Source: JAJDXW01 sp965223775 (GTDB lineage: Bacteria; Pseudomonadota; Gammaproteobacteria; HK1). Taken from it: DNA of 64,000 nucleotides. The notes under the pieces were generated by a model. It did no database searches. It was not told the DNA's origin and was given only the letters and a program-made list of their open reading frames with translations. Positions 8,447-16,068 of the stretch are shown here, piece by piece. A program made the position numbers and the translations under genes. Within the stretch, counting starts at the first letter, position 1, and every line of letters starts with the position of its first letter. The DNA lies in the NCBI GenBank assembly GCA_965223775.1, contig OZ245021.1, positions 4,154,001 through 4,218,000 on the forward strand. The letters are read 5' to 3'.

Positions 8447-10024
8447 ATGGCGCGGCGCAACCGCAGACCCGCCGCCACGATCGAGATCAACCCGGAGTTC
8501 GCCCGTGCCCTCGAGCTGATGGAGGCCGGCGAGCGGAACCTCTTCATCACCGGCAAGGCGGGGACGGGGAAGTCGACCCTGCTCGACCACTTCCGCTCGA
8601 GTACGGACGGAGATCCGGTCATCCTCGCTCCTACCGGGGTCGCGGCCCTCAACGTGCGCGGCCAGACCGTGCACCGGTTCTTCGGATTCGGAATCGACGC
8701 GACTCCGGAGAAGGTAGCCGCAAGCCGCCGCAAGCCGCGCCATCCGGAGCTTTTCCGGAAGCTCACGACCATCGTCATCGACGAAGCGTCGATGCTCCGC
8801 GCGGACCTCGTCGACTGCATCGATCTGTTCCTCCGAAAGCACGGGCCGAGACCTCGTGCTCGGTTCGGCGGGGTGCACATGGCCTTCGTCGGCGACCTCT
8901 ACCAGCTCCCGCCGGTGGTGACCGGAGACGAGCGCGAGATATTCCGCACCGTCTACGAGACCCCGTACTTCTTCAGCGCCCGGGCCCTCGCGGGCGAGGA
9001 GCTCGACATCGTCGAGCTGCAGAAGGTCTATCGGCAGAAGGACGCCGACTTCGTCGAGCTGCTCAACCGGGTCCGCAACGATTCGGTGGACGATGAAGAC
9101 ATGGCGCGCCTCAACGCTCGCGTGGATCCGACGTTCGAGCCCACGAACGACGTCTTCCACGTGAGCCTCACCACCACCAACCGCAACGCGGACCGGATCA
9201 ACGAAACGAGGCTCGCGTCCCTGCCCGGAACGACGCTCGTCTCCCGCGCCGAGGTCGCGGGCGATTTCGGGCGGGAGTACTACCCCACCGCGACCGAGCT
9301 CGCCTTCAAGGAAGGCGCCCAGATCATGATGCTCAACAACGATGCGGCTGGCCGCTGGGTCAACGGCAGCATCGGCACGATCGAGTCCCTGGAGCAGGAC
9401 GAGGAGGAGGAGGACTTCCTGTTCGTGCGCCTCCGGGACGGCGACGAGTTCGTCGAGGTCCGGCCGCACACGTGGGATCTCGTCCGTTTCGCGCTGGCCG
9501 ACGGACGCATCGTCAGCGAGCCGGTCGGCCACTTCCGGCAGCTTCCCTTTCGCCTCGCGTGGGCGGTCACCATCCACAAGAGCCAGGGGAAGACCTTCGA
9601 CCGCATCGTGGTGGATCTGGAGCGCGGCGCCTTCGCGTCCGGGCAGACCTACGTCGCGCTCAGCCGGTGCACGTCGTTCGAGGGCATCGTCCTCAAGCGG
9701 CCGATCGCGAAGAGCTCGATCCGGGCGGATTGGCGCATCCGGCAGTTCCTCACCGGATACCACTACCGCCGGTCCGAGGAAGCGATGCCGGCGGAGCGCA
9801 AGGCCGAGGCCATCCGGCGCGCGATCGAGGATGGCGGCAAGGTCGCGATGACCTACCTCAAGGCCGACGACACGAGGAGCGAACGGGTCGTCGTCCCCAT
9901 CAGCGTGGGCCCGGAGTCCTACATGGGCAAGAGCTTTCTCGGAATGCGGGCGTTCTGTCCCCTGCGCGACGAGGAGCGCATGTTCCGGGTCGACCGGATC
10001 CTGGAGCTCGAGATCCGGCCCTGA
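8447..10024 (+). CDS. Pif1/Dda-type SF1B helicase with C-terminal WYL-like domain
   Basis: A 525-residue ATPase. Walker A GKAGTGKST (36-44), Walker B VIDEAS (D112/E113), a GDLYQLPPV motif III near residue 146 and the late HKSQGKTFDR motif near 377 identify an SF1B helicase of the Pif1/Dda group, which unwinds DNA 5' to 3' in repair and replication restart. After about residue 450 a separate segment (KVAMTYLKADD, then RVVVPISVGP and a FRVDRILELEI ending) has the beta-strand spacing and the Arg-rich end of a WYL ligand-sensing domain. That assignment is by pattern and less certain than the helicase. It stands alone on its strand, between the CMD gene and a truncated apt. Confidence 0.88.
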   Translation: MARRNRRPAATIEINPEFARALELMEAGERNLFITGKAGTGKSTLLDHFRSSTDGDPVILAPTGVAALNVRGQTVHRFFGFGIDATPEKVAASRRKPRHPELFRKLTTIVIDEASMLRADLVDCIDLFLRKHGPRPRARFGGVHMAFVGDLYQLPPVVTGDEREIFRTVYETPYFFSARALAGEELDIVELQKVYRQKDADFVELLNRVRNDSVDDEDMARLNARVDPTFEPTNDVFHVSLTTTNRNADRINETRLASLPGTTLVSRAEVAGDFGREYYPTATELAFKEGAQIMMLNNDAAGRWVNGSIGTIESLEQDEEEEDFLFVRLRDGDEFVEVRPHTWDLVRFALADGRIVSEPVGHFRQLPFRLAWAVTIHKSQGKTFDRIVVDLERGAFASGQTYVALSRCTSFEGIVLKRPIAKSSIRADWRIRQFLTGYHYRRSEEAMPAERKAEAIRRAIEDGGKVAMTYLKADDTRSERVVVPISVGPESYMGKSFLGMRAFCPLRDEERMFRVDRILELEIRP

Positions 10025-10142
10025 CCCGCAGGTCCGAGCAAGCGGGGGCACCGGCATTCGTGTTTCGCAGCTTCGCCGGCATCCATGGCGGGAGACGCGA
10101 GCGAAATGCGGCTGAAGCCGCAGCCGTTCACCGAGGCTTCAT

Positions 10143-10406
10143 TCACTCGAAGTGCAGCTTGCCCGGCTTTCGAATCGGCACGAACGCTGCGGCGAGCTCC
10201 CGTGCCACGAGGCATCCGAAGATGAAGCCCCGGGCCACGATGCCCACCACCGCGTGGACTTCCTGTCCGGCGAAGGGCGCCGCGAGCGCGCGGGCAGCGA
10301 GCCCGAACGCATCCGGATCGCCGAGGAGCGGGGTGAGGTCACGGTAGACGATGCCGGGCTTCGGGAAGTCGGGAATGGCCCGGATCCGGGCCTTCAGTCG
10401 GTGCAT
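10143..10406 (-). pseudogene. apt: Truncated adenine phosphoribosyltransferase
   Basis: 87 residues matching the first half of bacterial Apt: IPDFPKPGIVYRDLTPLL, VGIVARGFIFG and VPIRKPGKL are all recognisable in order. A full enzyme is about 170-180 residues and needs the later PRPP-binding loop (usually VDDLLATGGT), which is absent: translation stops right after RKPGKLHFE. The 118 bases down to the helicase gene are too short to hold the rest in another frame, so the 3' half was deleted rather than frameshifted. It is almost certainly inactive for AMP synthesis from adenine. The deletion point coincides with the 3' end of the helicase locus, which hints that a rearrangement joined the two. 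Confidence 0.8.
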
Positions 10407-10453
10407 GGACGGCGAGCCGGTTGCCGGGTCGAGACCGCAAGCCGCAAAGGCGC

Positions 10454-10921
10454 CTATTCGCGAAGGAGTCGCGGCCAGTTCACATCGGCCTTGGCGATGT
10501 TGCCGGGGATGTCCTTCGCCCAACGCTCCTGCACGCCGCGGCTGTAGTTGAGGTAGAGCGCCCCGTCCACGATCTTCCAGGCCTCGGGGTCGATGGAAGC
10601 GGTATAGCCTTGGCTCACCGCCCAGGCGCAGTAGCCGCCGTAGCGGGGGGCGTACTTCTCCGGGTTCGTCTCGAACGCCGCGCGGTTCTCCGCGCTGGCG
10701 AAAGACCAGGTGGCCCCAATCCATTCGGAGCGATGGGCGCTCTTTCCCTGGACCGGCCGGCCCTCGGTGAAATAGGCCACGGGGTCGTAACCCCGGATGG
10801 CGCCTCCGGAGCGGGTCGAGAACGCCGGCTCGATGGCCGAAGCCGCGCTCGTGACCAGTACCAGGGTCGCAGCGAAGAGCGCCGAAATCGCCGCACGGCG
10901 CAAGATCGTTTCTCGGCCCAT
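10454..10921 (-). CDS. Secreted YHS-domain protein
   Basis: About 155 residues. An N-terminal signal peptide (basic RR, then a hydrophobic stretch ending in SAASA) is followed by a YHS domain: GYDPVAYFTEG, FASAENRAAF and YGGYCAWAVSQG. Such periplasmic YHS proteins are thought to bind metal through Cys/His residues; their role is unclear. I prefer ATG 10921 over 10927 because GGAG directly abuts the upstream ATG but is six bases from the second. It is transcribed toward the truncated apt and away from larC. Confidence 0.85.
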   Translation of the reverse strand: MGRETILRRAAISALFAATLVLVTSAASAIEPAFSTRSGGAIRGYDPVAYFTEGRPVQGKSAHRSEWIGATWSFASAENRAAFETNPEKYAPRYGGYCAWAVSQGYTASIDPEAWKIVDGALYLNYSRGVQERWAKDIPGNIAKADVNWPRLLRE

Positions 10922-11138
10922 GTTCATCTCCTTCCGTTTTTCCTGGAAGACGTTCGAGGCTGGTCGTCACACCGCGATGATAGACCGGATCGCGGCAAAG
11001 GTTGCCGGCCTTCACAGGTCGGCAACGGCCCGACTCCGGGCCCCGGGCCAGTGCATGGGATCGGAGTCTATTGCAGTAGCCGGGAACGCGTGCCTGTCCC
11101 GTCCGTCTCCGGCGGGGAACCGGAGTAGAATCCTGGGG

Positions 11139-12548
11139 GTGCACGTACATCTGGATCCCGTCGGCGGGGTGGCCGGCGACATGTTCGTCGCCGCGCTGCT
11201 CGACGCCTTCCCCGAGCGCACCGAGGCTCTCGCGGCGGGGCTCGCGGAGTCCCGCCTGCACGAGATCGTCACCATCCGGTCCGAGCCGTTCACGGACGGC
11301 ATCCTCCAGGGGAGGCGTTTCCATGCCTCCCCCGCGTCCGGAATCGAACAGGGTCACGATCGGGACCACGCCCACCGTCACGAATTCACCGAGGAGCCCG
11401 AACCGGGCTCGAGCCGCGGCGACGAGCGCGCACCAGGACACGGCCACGGCCAGGCGCACGAACCGGACCACCGCCACGGCCACGGCACGCACCCCCACCA
11501 GGAAGCCCCGGGGGCTGGCGGCGGACGCCACGCCGGGTCCGAGGACCGCGCCGGGCACCAAGGCCACGGCCACGGGCACGGCCACACTCACCGCCGCTTC
11601 GCCGACATCCGGGGGTGGCTCCGGGAGAGTGGGCTCTCCGATCCGGTCGCAGAGCGGGCGGCTGCCATCTTCACCGTCCTTGCCGAGGCGGAGGCGCAGG
11701 TGCACGGCATCGCGGTCGAGGAGGTCACCTTCCACGAGGTCGGGGCGTGGGACTCCATCGCGGACGTCGTCTGCGCGGCCTGGCTCATCGATTCGCTCGG
11801 GCCCGCTACCTGGTCCTCGGCGCCGCTCCCGCTCGGAGGCGGGCAGGTCCGGACGGCGCACGGCATGCTTCCGGTGCCGGCCCCGGCGACCGCCCTCCTC
11901 CTCCGGGGTCTCCCGATCCGCCACGACGGCGTGGAGGGAGAGCGCGTCACCCCGACCGGGGCCGCCATTCTTCGCCATCTCGAACCCGCCTTCGACCGGG
12001 AGGGGATCGAGGGACGGATCGCTCGGACCGGACATGGTTTCGGAAGTCGCCGCCTTCCGGGGATGAGCAACGTCCTGCGGGCGCTCGTTCTCGATCCCGT
12101 CCGCGACGGGAGCGATTGGCGGGAAGAGACGATCGGCGTCTGCTCGTTCGAGGTGGACGATCAGACGGCGGAGGATCTCGCGATCGGTCTCGATCGGCTG
12201 CGGGCGACCGGCGGGGTGCTCGACGTGGTCCAGACGCCCGCGCTCGGAAAGAAGGGCCGGGCAGTGGCCAGCGTGCGGGTGCTCGCCCGGCCCGGCGCAC
12301 GCGAACGCGTGATCGCGCGGTGCTTTGCCGAGACGACGACGCTCGGGGTACGCTGGCAGGCGGTCCGGCGGGCCGCCCTCGAACGCGAAGAAGCGGCGAT
12401 CGACGTGGGGGGCGACTCCATCCGGATCAAGCGCACGCGCCGGCCGGAGGGCGAGGTGACGATCAAGGCGGAAATGGACGACCTCGCGAATGCGGCCGGC
12501 GGCCGGGCCGAACGCGAGGTAACCCGCAAGCGGGCGGAATCGACGTGA
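11139..12548 (+). CDS. larC: Nickel-pincer cofactor biosynthesis protein LarC
   Basis: A 469-residue protein starting at GTG. It opens with LDPVGGVAGDMFVAALLD, the LarC/DUF111 signature, and continues through VTFHEVGAWDSIADVV, PLPLGGG and GVLDVVQTPALGKKGR in one uninterrupted frame. LarC inserts nickel into pyridinium-3,5-bisthiocarboxylate mononucleotide in a CTP-dependent step. In Lactobacillus plantarum the full protein needs a programmed frameshift, but here LarC1 and LarC2 are one ORF. A long His-rich insert lies at residues 70-150 (repeated HGHG), probably a nickel store. The frame is open upstream, but the conserved start and GGAG before it favour GTG 11139. Confidence 0.9.
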   Translation: MHVHLDPVGGVAGDMFVAALLDAFPERTEALAAGLAESRLHEIVTIRSEPFTDGILQGRRFHASPASGIEQGHDRDHAHRHEFTEEPEPGSSRGDERAPGHGHGQAHEPDHRHGHGTHPHQEAPGAGGGRHAGSEDRAGHQGHGHGHGHTHRRFADIRGWLRESGLSDPVAERAAAIFTVLAEAEAQVHGIAVEEVTFHEVGAWDSIADVVCAAWLIDSLGPATWSSAPLPLGGGQVRTAHGMLPVPAPATALLLRGLPIRHDGVEGERVTPTGAAILRHLEPAFDREGIEGRIARTGHGFGSRRLPGMSNVLRALVLDPVRDGSDWREETIGVCSFEVDDQTAEDLAIGLDRLRATGGVLDVVQTPALGKKGRAVASVRVLARPGARERVIARCFAETTTLGVRWQAVRRAALEREEAAIDVGGDSIRIKRTRRPEGEVTIKAEMDDLANAAGGRAEREVTRKRAEST

Positions 12549-12660
12549 GCGCGGGGTGGAGCCGAGCGACCCGGCATGCGAAGCTTGCAACCCCGAGACG
12601 CGACGCGGCCGAGCCCTCCGTCCGTCAACGGTTGGAGCAACCGCCCGGGACGAGCCGGAC

Positions 12661-13488
12661 ATGAACCTCGAACCTCCTTCCTCCACCCCGGACGCTTCCA
12701 CCGCGCTCGCGGCCCTTCGGGCATGCCTGCGCGGTCTCGGCGACGTCGCGGTCGCGGTGAGCGGCGGGGTCGACAGCATGACCCTCGCGGTGGTCGCGGG
12801 GCGCACCGTCGGACCCGGCGCGAGGATGTACCACGCGGTCTCCCCCGCGGTCCCGCCCGACGCCACGCGACGGGTGCGCGCGTACGCCGACCGCGAAGGG
12901 TGGCCGCTCGAGGTGATGGACGCGGGCGAGTTCGCAGACGCGCGCTACCGGGCGAATCCGGCGAACCGCTGCTACTTCTGCAAGACGAACCTCTACGGGA
13001 CGATGGCCTCCCGCGCGACGGGAACCCTCGTCTCGGGGACCAACGTGGACGACCTCGGCGATTTCCGGCCGGGGCTCGCCGCCGCGGGCGAGCACGCGGT
13101 CCGCCACCCCTACGTGGAGGCGGGGCTTCACAAGCGCGACGTCCGCGCCCTCGCCCGCTCGCTCGGGCTCGACGACCTCGCGGAGCTTCCGGCCGCGCCG
13201 TGCCTGTCGAGCCGGGTCGAGACCGGGATCGCGATCGACGCCGGCGACCTCGCCGCCATCCACCGGGTCGAGGTGCGGGTGCGCGCGACCCTCTCGCCGC
13301 AGTCGGTGCGCTGCCGCGTGCGGCGCGAGGCCATCGTCATCGAGCTCGACCCTCCCGCTCTCGAGCGGCTCGACCCGGGCGCCGGCGAGGCGATGGCGGA
13401 CGAGGTGCGGGCGGCCTTCGGCGCCCGGCTCGGGGGGCGACCGATCCGCTTCGAGCCGTACCGGATGGGAAGCGCCTTCCTGCGCTGA
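12661..13488 (+). CDS. larE: Pyridinium bisthiocarboxylate synthase LarE (three-cysteine type)
   Basis: A 275-residue PP-loop ATPase with SGGVDS near residue 35. LarE adenylates the LarB product and adds sulfur. Three cysteines are placed as in cluster-using LarEs: C104 and C107 in NRCYFCK, and C181 in APCLSS. The L. plantarum enzyme keeps only the last and destroys it as sulfur donor, whereas three-cysteine forms are known to bind a [4Fe-4S] cluster and act catalytically. The pattern here therefore predicts a catalytic, oxygen-sensitive enzyme. ATG 12661 is chosen as the family start; the frame extends upstream without similarity. It lies 112 bases after larC and 115 bases before larB. Confidence 0.9.
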   Translation: MNLEPPSSTPDASTALAALRACLRGLGDVAVAVSGGVDSMTLAVVAGRTVGPGARMYHAVSPAVPPDATRRVRAYADREGWPLEVMDAGEFADARYRANPANRCYFCKTNLYGTMASRATGTLVSGTNVDDLGDFRPGLAAAGEHAVRHPYVEAGLHKRDVRALARSLGLDDLAELPAAPCLSSRVETGIAIDAGDLAAIHRVEVRVRATLSPQSVRCRVRREAIVIELDPPALERLDPGAGEAMADEVRAAFGARLGGRPIRFEPYRMGSAFLR

Positions 13489-13603
13489 GCCCGGCTCGGG
13501 ACGGATCGCGCCATGACGGATCGGACCCGGACGAACCGTGCACCGGCGAGACTCGCCCCGGTCGCCCGCGGGGTCCCGGCATGACGCGGGAGGCGGGGGC
13601 CGC

Positions 13604-14263
13604 GTGAGCGAATTCACCCTGGACGCCTCCCGGCGGGAGCGGACCGGGCTCGACGAGGCGATCTTCTGCGCCGGCAAGTCCATCGCCCAGATCGAGGCGA
13701 TCCTCGCCCACGCCGAGTCCGCCGGCCGGCGCCTGCTCCTCACCCGGCTCGATCCGGCGGACTACGCGGCCCTCCCGGCCGAGCGCACCACCGGACTCGA
13801 CTACGACCCGGTGTCGCGGACCGCGATCCTCGGCCCGGCGGCGCTGCCCACCTCGAACGAGCCCCGCGCCGGGGTGGTGACGGCGGGCTCCTCGGACGTT
13901 CCCGTCGCCCGCGAGGCGGTCCGCACCCTGCTTTACGACGGCCACCGGTGCCGGGAGATCCACGACGTGGGGGTGGCCGGCCTCTGGCGGCTGCTCGAAC
14001 GCGTGGACGAGATCCGCGCCTTCGACGTCGTGATCGCGGTCGCCGGCATGGAGGCGGCGCTCGCGAGCGTCATCGGGGGTCTGGTGCCGGGCGCGGTCAT
14101 CGCGGTGCCGACGTCGACCGGTTACGGGGTCGCCGCGGGCGGAGAGACCGCGCTCCGGGCCACCCTCACGAGCTGCGCCCCCGGCATCACCGTCGTCAAC
14201 ATCGACAACGGCTACGGCGCCGCCTGCGCCGCCGCCCGCATCCTCAACGCCCGCCGCCGATAA
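13604..14263 (+). CDS. larB: Nickel-pincer cofactor biosynthesis protein LarB
   Basis: A 219-residue protein related to PurE-type carboxylases. LarB carboxylates and hydrolyses nicotinic acid adenine dinucleotide to start nickel-pincer nucleotide synthesis. Visible features are GLDYDP, VVTAGSSDVPVAREA, HDVGVAGLWR, VAGMEAALASV and the terminal NIDNGYGAA. GTG 13604 gives the usual length. The last 23 codons are duplicated 1624 bases downstream beyond an AAA ATPase gene, with the first 49 bases identical and the final residues different (ARILNARRR here, ARVLNSRTQ there). The gene order is larC-larE-larB. No larA racemase is visible, so the client enzyme lies elsewhere or is a LarA homologue. Confidence 0.9.
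   Translation: MSEFTLDASRRERTGLDEAIFCAGKSIAQIEAILAHAESAGRRLLLTRLDPADYAALPAERTTGLDYDPVSRTAILGPAALPTSNEPRAGVVTAGSSDVPVAREAVRTLLYDGHRCREIHDVGVAGLWRLLERVDEIRAFDVVIAVAGMEAALASVIGGLVPGAVIAVPTSTGYGVAAGGETALRATLTSCAPGITVVNIDNGYGAACAAARILNARRR
14190..14238 (+). repeat. 49-bp direct repeat, left copy (attL-like, inside larB)
   Basis: These 49 bases inside the larB 3' end are identical to 15814-15862. Outside the core the two loci differ. The repeat brackets the AAA-DUF4143 gene, an arrangement like the att core of elements that integrate into and restore the 3' end of a gene. Confidence 0.9.
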
Positions 14264-14379
14264 CCACCGCGTCCCGACAGCGGACTGATCCGAAAGTATT
14301 GGCGCCGAGTTGCGGAAGTCGAGCGAGGTTGGCGGAGCAACCCGTGCTTTGCCTGAGTGGCACCCCTTCGAGGCAAGAC

Positions 14380-15528
14380 TCAGGGCAGATCGAGCTCCTT
14401 GCAGAAGGTACGGAAGGGCAGCACGCGCGTGCCGTTCGAGACGTAGTCCCGCTCGCCGAGATGGACCTGATAGAAACGGGCGATCGGCGTCCTCTGCCGG
14501 AAGTAAGGGATCGCGCGGCTCGGCGACTGCTCACCCGACTTGCACTCGACGGCGAAGAGCGGCTCGACGTTGCGGATGACGACGAAGTCCACTTCCCGGC
14601 GGTCGGTGTCACGAACGAACCGGAGCTCCATCCGATAGCCCTGCGTGTCTTCCAGATGATGGCAGTACTTCAGGAGATGGCAGGCGACCAGGTTCTCGAA
14701 CCGGGGGCCCGGCTCCGGGGTCTGCGACCAGTCCCAGAGGTAGAGCTTGCTCTCCTTCTTGACGGCGCGGATCCGCGGTGCGCCGAAAGGCGGGATCCGA
14801 AAGCACACGTACAGGTTCTCCAGGATCCCGAGCCAGCGGGCAACGGTCTCGTGGGCGACCTGGAGGTCCTCGCTGAGGCTCCTAATCGACAACGGCGATC
14901 CGACCCGTTCCGGCAACGCCTCCACCAGGAGCTCGACCAGTGCGACCTCGCGGACACGTTCGAGATCGCGCAGGTCTTCGTACACTACGCGCGACACCCT
15001 CTCCCGCTGCCACCGCCGCCACACGCGGGTATCGCCCGCCAGCAACGGCTCGGGGAACCCGCCAAAACGCATGAGCGCCTCCAGGTCATTCGCTGACAGG
15101 TCAGGGCCAAGCTCGCCCAGCGAGAAGGGATGGAGGCGATAGTGGTGGTAACGCCCCTGCAGGGAGTCGCCGCCTTTGCGGTAATGGTCCAACCGCGCCG
15201 ACCCCGTAATCAGGAACGCGATCCGGTCCCCCTCGGTGTCGAAGAAACCCTTGACCAGGTCGCGCCACCGGGGGTACTTGTGTATCTCGTCGAGCACCAG
15301 GAGCTTCTGGCTGCCCGGGAGTCTGCCGCGCAGCAGATCCGGGCGGACCCGCGGGTCATCCCAACTCAGGTAACCGGGATGCCGCTTCCCGGATGCGCCG
15401 AGGAGCGACAACGCCAAGGTCGTCTTGCCGACCTGCCTCGGACCCCCGAGAAACACCATCTTGCGCCGGAGATCGTCCTCGACCGGAGCGCGGAGATAAC
15501 GGGGGAGCGCCTTTGTCCTGCCTGCCAT
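14380..15528 (-). CDS. AAA ATPase with DUF4143 domain
   Basis: A 382-residue protein. Walker A is GGPRQVGKTT (K35), Walker B LLVLDEIHK (near residue 79), followed by ITGSARLD and a C-terminal DUF4143 half with a RREVDFVVI...VECKSGE signature, which resembles a PD-(D/E)XK-like nuclease core (D, E-x-K). The family is common and poorly characterised; members often occur as mobile, multi-copy genes and some are suspected of roles in genome defence or toxin-antitoxin-like behaviour. This gene is opposite to larB, visibly lower in GC than its neighbours and bracketed by the larB 3'-end duplication. All of this points to recent acquisition. Confidence 0.88.
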   Translation of the reverse strand: MAGRTKALPRYLRAPVEDDLRRKMVFLGGPRQVGKTTLALSLLGASGKRHPGYLSWDDPRVRPDLLRGRLPGSQKLLVLDEIHKYPRWRDLVKGFFDTEGDRIAFLITGSARLDHYRKGGDSLQGRYHHYRLHPFSLGELGPDLSANDLEALMRFGGFPEPLLAGDTRVWRRWQRERVSRVVYEDLRDLERVREVALVELLVEALPERVGSPLSIRSLSEDLQVAHETVARWLGILENLYVCFRIPPFGAPRIRAVKKESKLYLWDWSQTPEPGPRFENLVACHLLKYCHHLEDTQGYRMELRFVRDTDRREVDFVVIRNVEPLFAVECKSGEQSPSRAIPYFRQRTPIARFYQVHLGERDYVSNGTRVLPFRTFCKELDLP

Positions 15529-15585
15529 GGAACGGTTGCCGCCCGGGGTAGTCGGCCGTGTGAGCAGTATGAGGATAACTCTGAA

Positions 15586-15599
15586 TTACTCATGAGTAA
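15586..15599. promoter_or_regulatory. 14-bp perfect palindrome upstream of the AAA-DUF4143 gene
   Basis: TTACTCATGAGTAA is a perfect palindrome lying 58-71 bases upstream of the AAA gene start in an AT-rich patch. Its place fits an operator overlapping a promoter for the minus-strand gene. No regulator is visible, so this is inference. Confidence 0.4.
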
Positions 15600-15813
15600 A
15601 ATCGACTTGACCCGAAAAAGAACCGGCACCCTCGCGACCTGCACCGCCAACCGCCAACCTCCCGCCGGACGGCCGTCGGCCGGATATCGGCCGGGTGGTC
15701 GTGGTGGGAACGCGGTTCATCCGGAGGCGCTTGACGAATCGACTCTGACGAACATCGGGCGGTGAGTCCTGGTCCCGTTCGTCCTCGCGGGCCATGCATC
15801 CTTCCTCGCGTTC

Positions 15814-15887
15814 CCGTCGTCAACATCGACAACGGCTACGGCGCCGCCTGCGCCGCCGCCCGAGTCCTCAACTCCCGCACGCAGTAG
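15814..15887 (+). pseudogene. larB: Displaced larB 3' end (23 codons; attR-like repeat)
   Basis: Bases 15814-15862 repeat 14190-14238 exactly. In the larB frame this copy reads VVNIDNGYGAACAAAR, then VLNSRTQ and TAG, exactly 23 codons, the same distance to the stop as in intact larB. There is no upstream larB sequence, so it cannot be a working gene. It is best read as the 3' end displaced when a 1.6-kb segment entered larB and supplied a new terminus, or as the residue of recombination between two larB alleles. Confidence 0.85.
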
Positions 15888-15890
15888 GCC

Positions 15891-15923
15891 GCAGGGCGCA
15901 GGGCGCAGGGCGCAGGGCGCAGG
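15891..15923. repeat. 7-bp tandem repeat (GCAGGGC x4.7)
   Basis: Four full GCAGGGC units and a partial fifth follow directly after the displaced larB stop codon. This is a short tandem array of the kind made by replication slippage. The rest of 15529-16068, between the AAA gene and the Liv operon, shows no supported gene. Confidence 0.85.
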
Positions 15924-16068
15924 CTCGGCCTCCCTCGCGGCGGCACGCCTCCAGCCGGAAAGAAACCGTACCTCGTCCGGTTCGGCTTGACATCGATTCC
16001 GGCCCGGCGGACAGTGCGGCACGTACAGCCGGAGCGCCAAGCCCGGTTGACCAAAGGGAGGAACACCC

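Noticed and set aside
11139..12548. Programmed frameshift in larC
   Set aside because: The LarC1 and LarC2 parts lie in one uninterrupted frame; no shift is needed.
14264..14379. Terminator between larB and the AAA gene
   Set aside because: A 7-bp stem (CCTGAGT/ACTCAGG) is present near 14354-14385 but lacks a T run and overlaps the AAA gene end, so it is too weak to call.
15891..15923. Possible CRISPR-like array
   Set aside because: The units are 7 bp without spacers, a simple tandem repeat.
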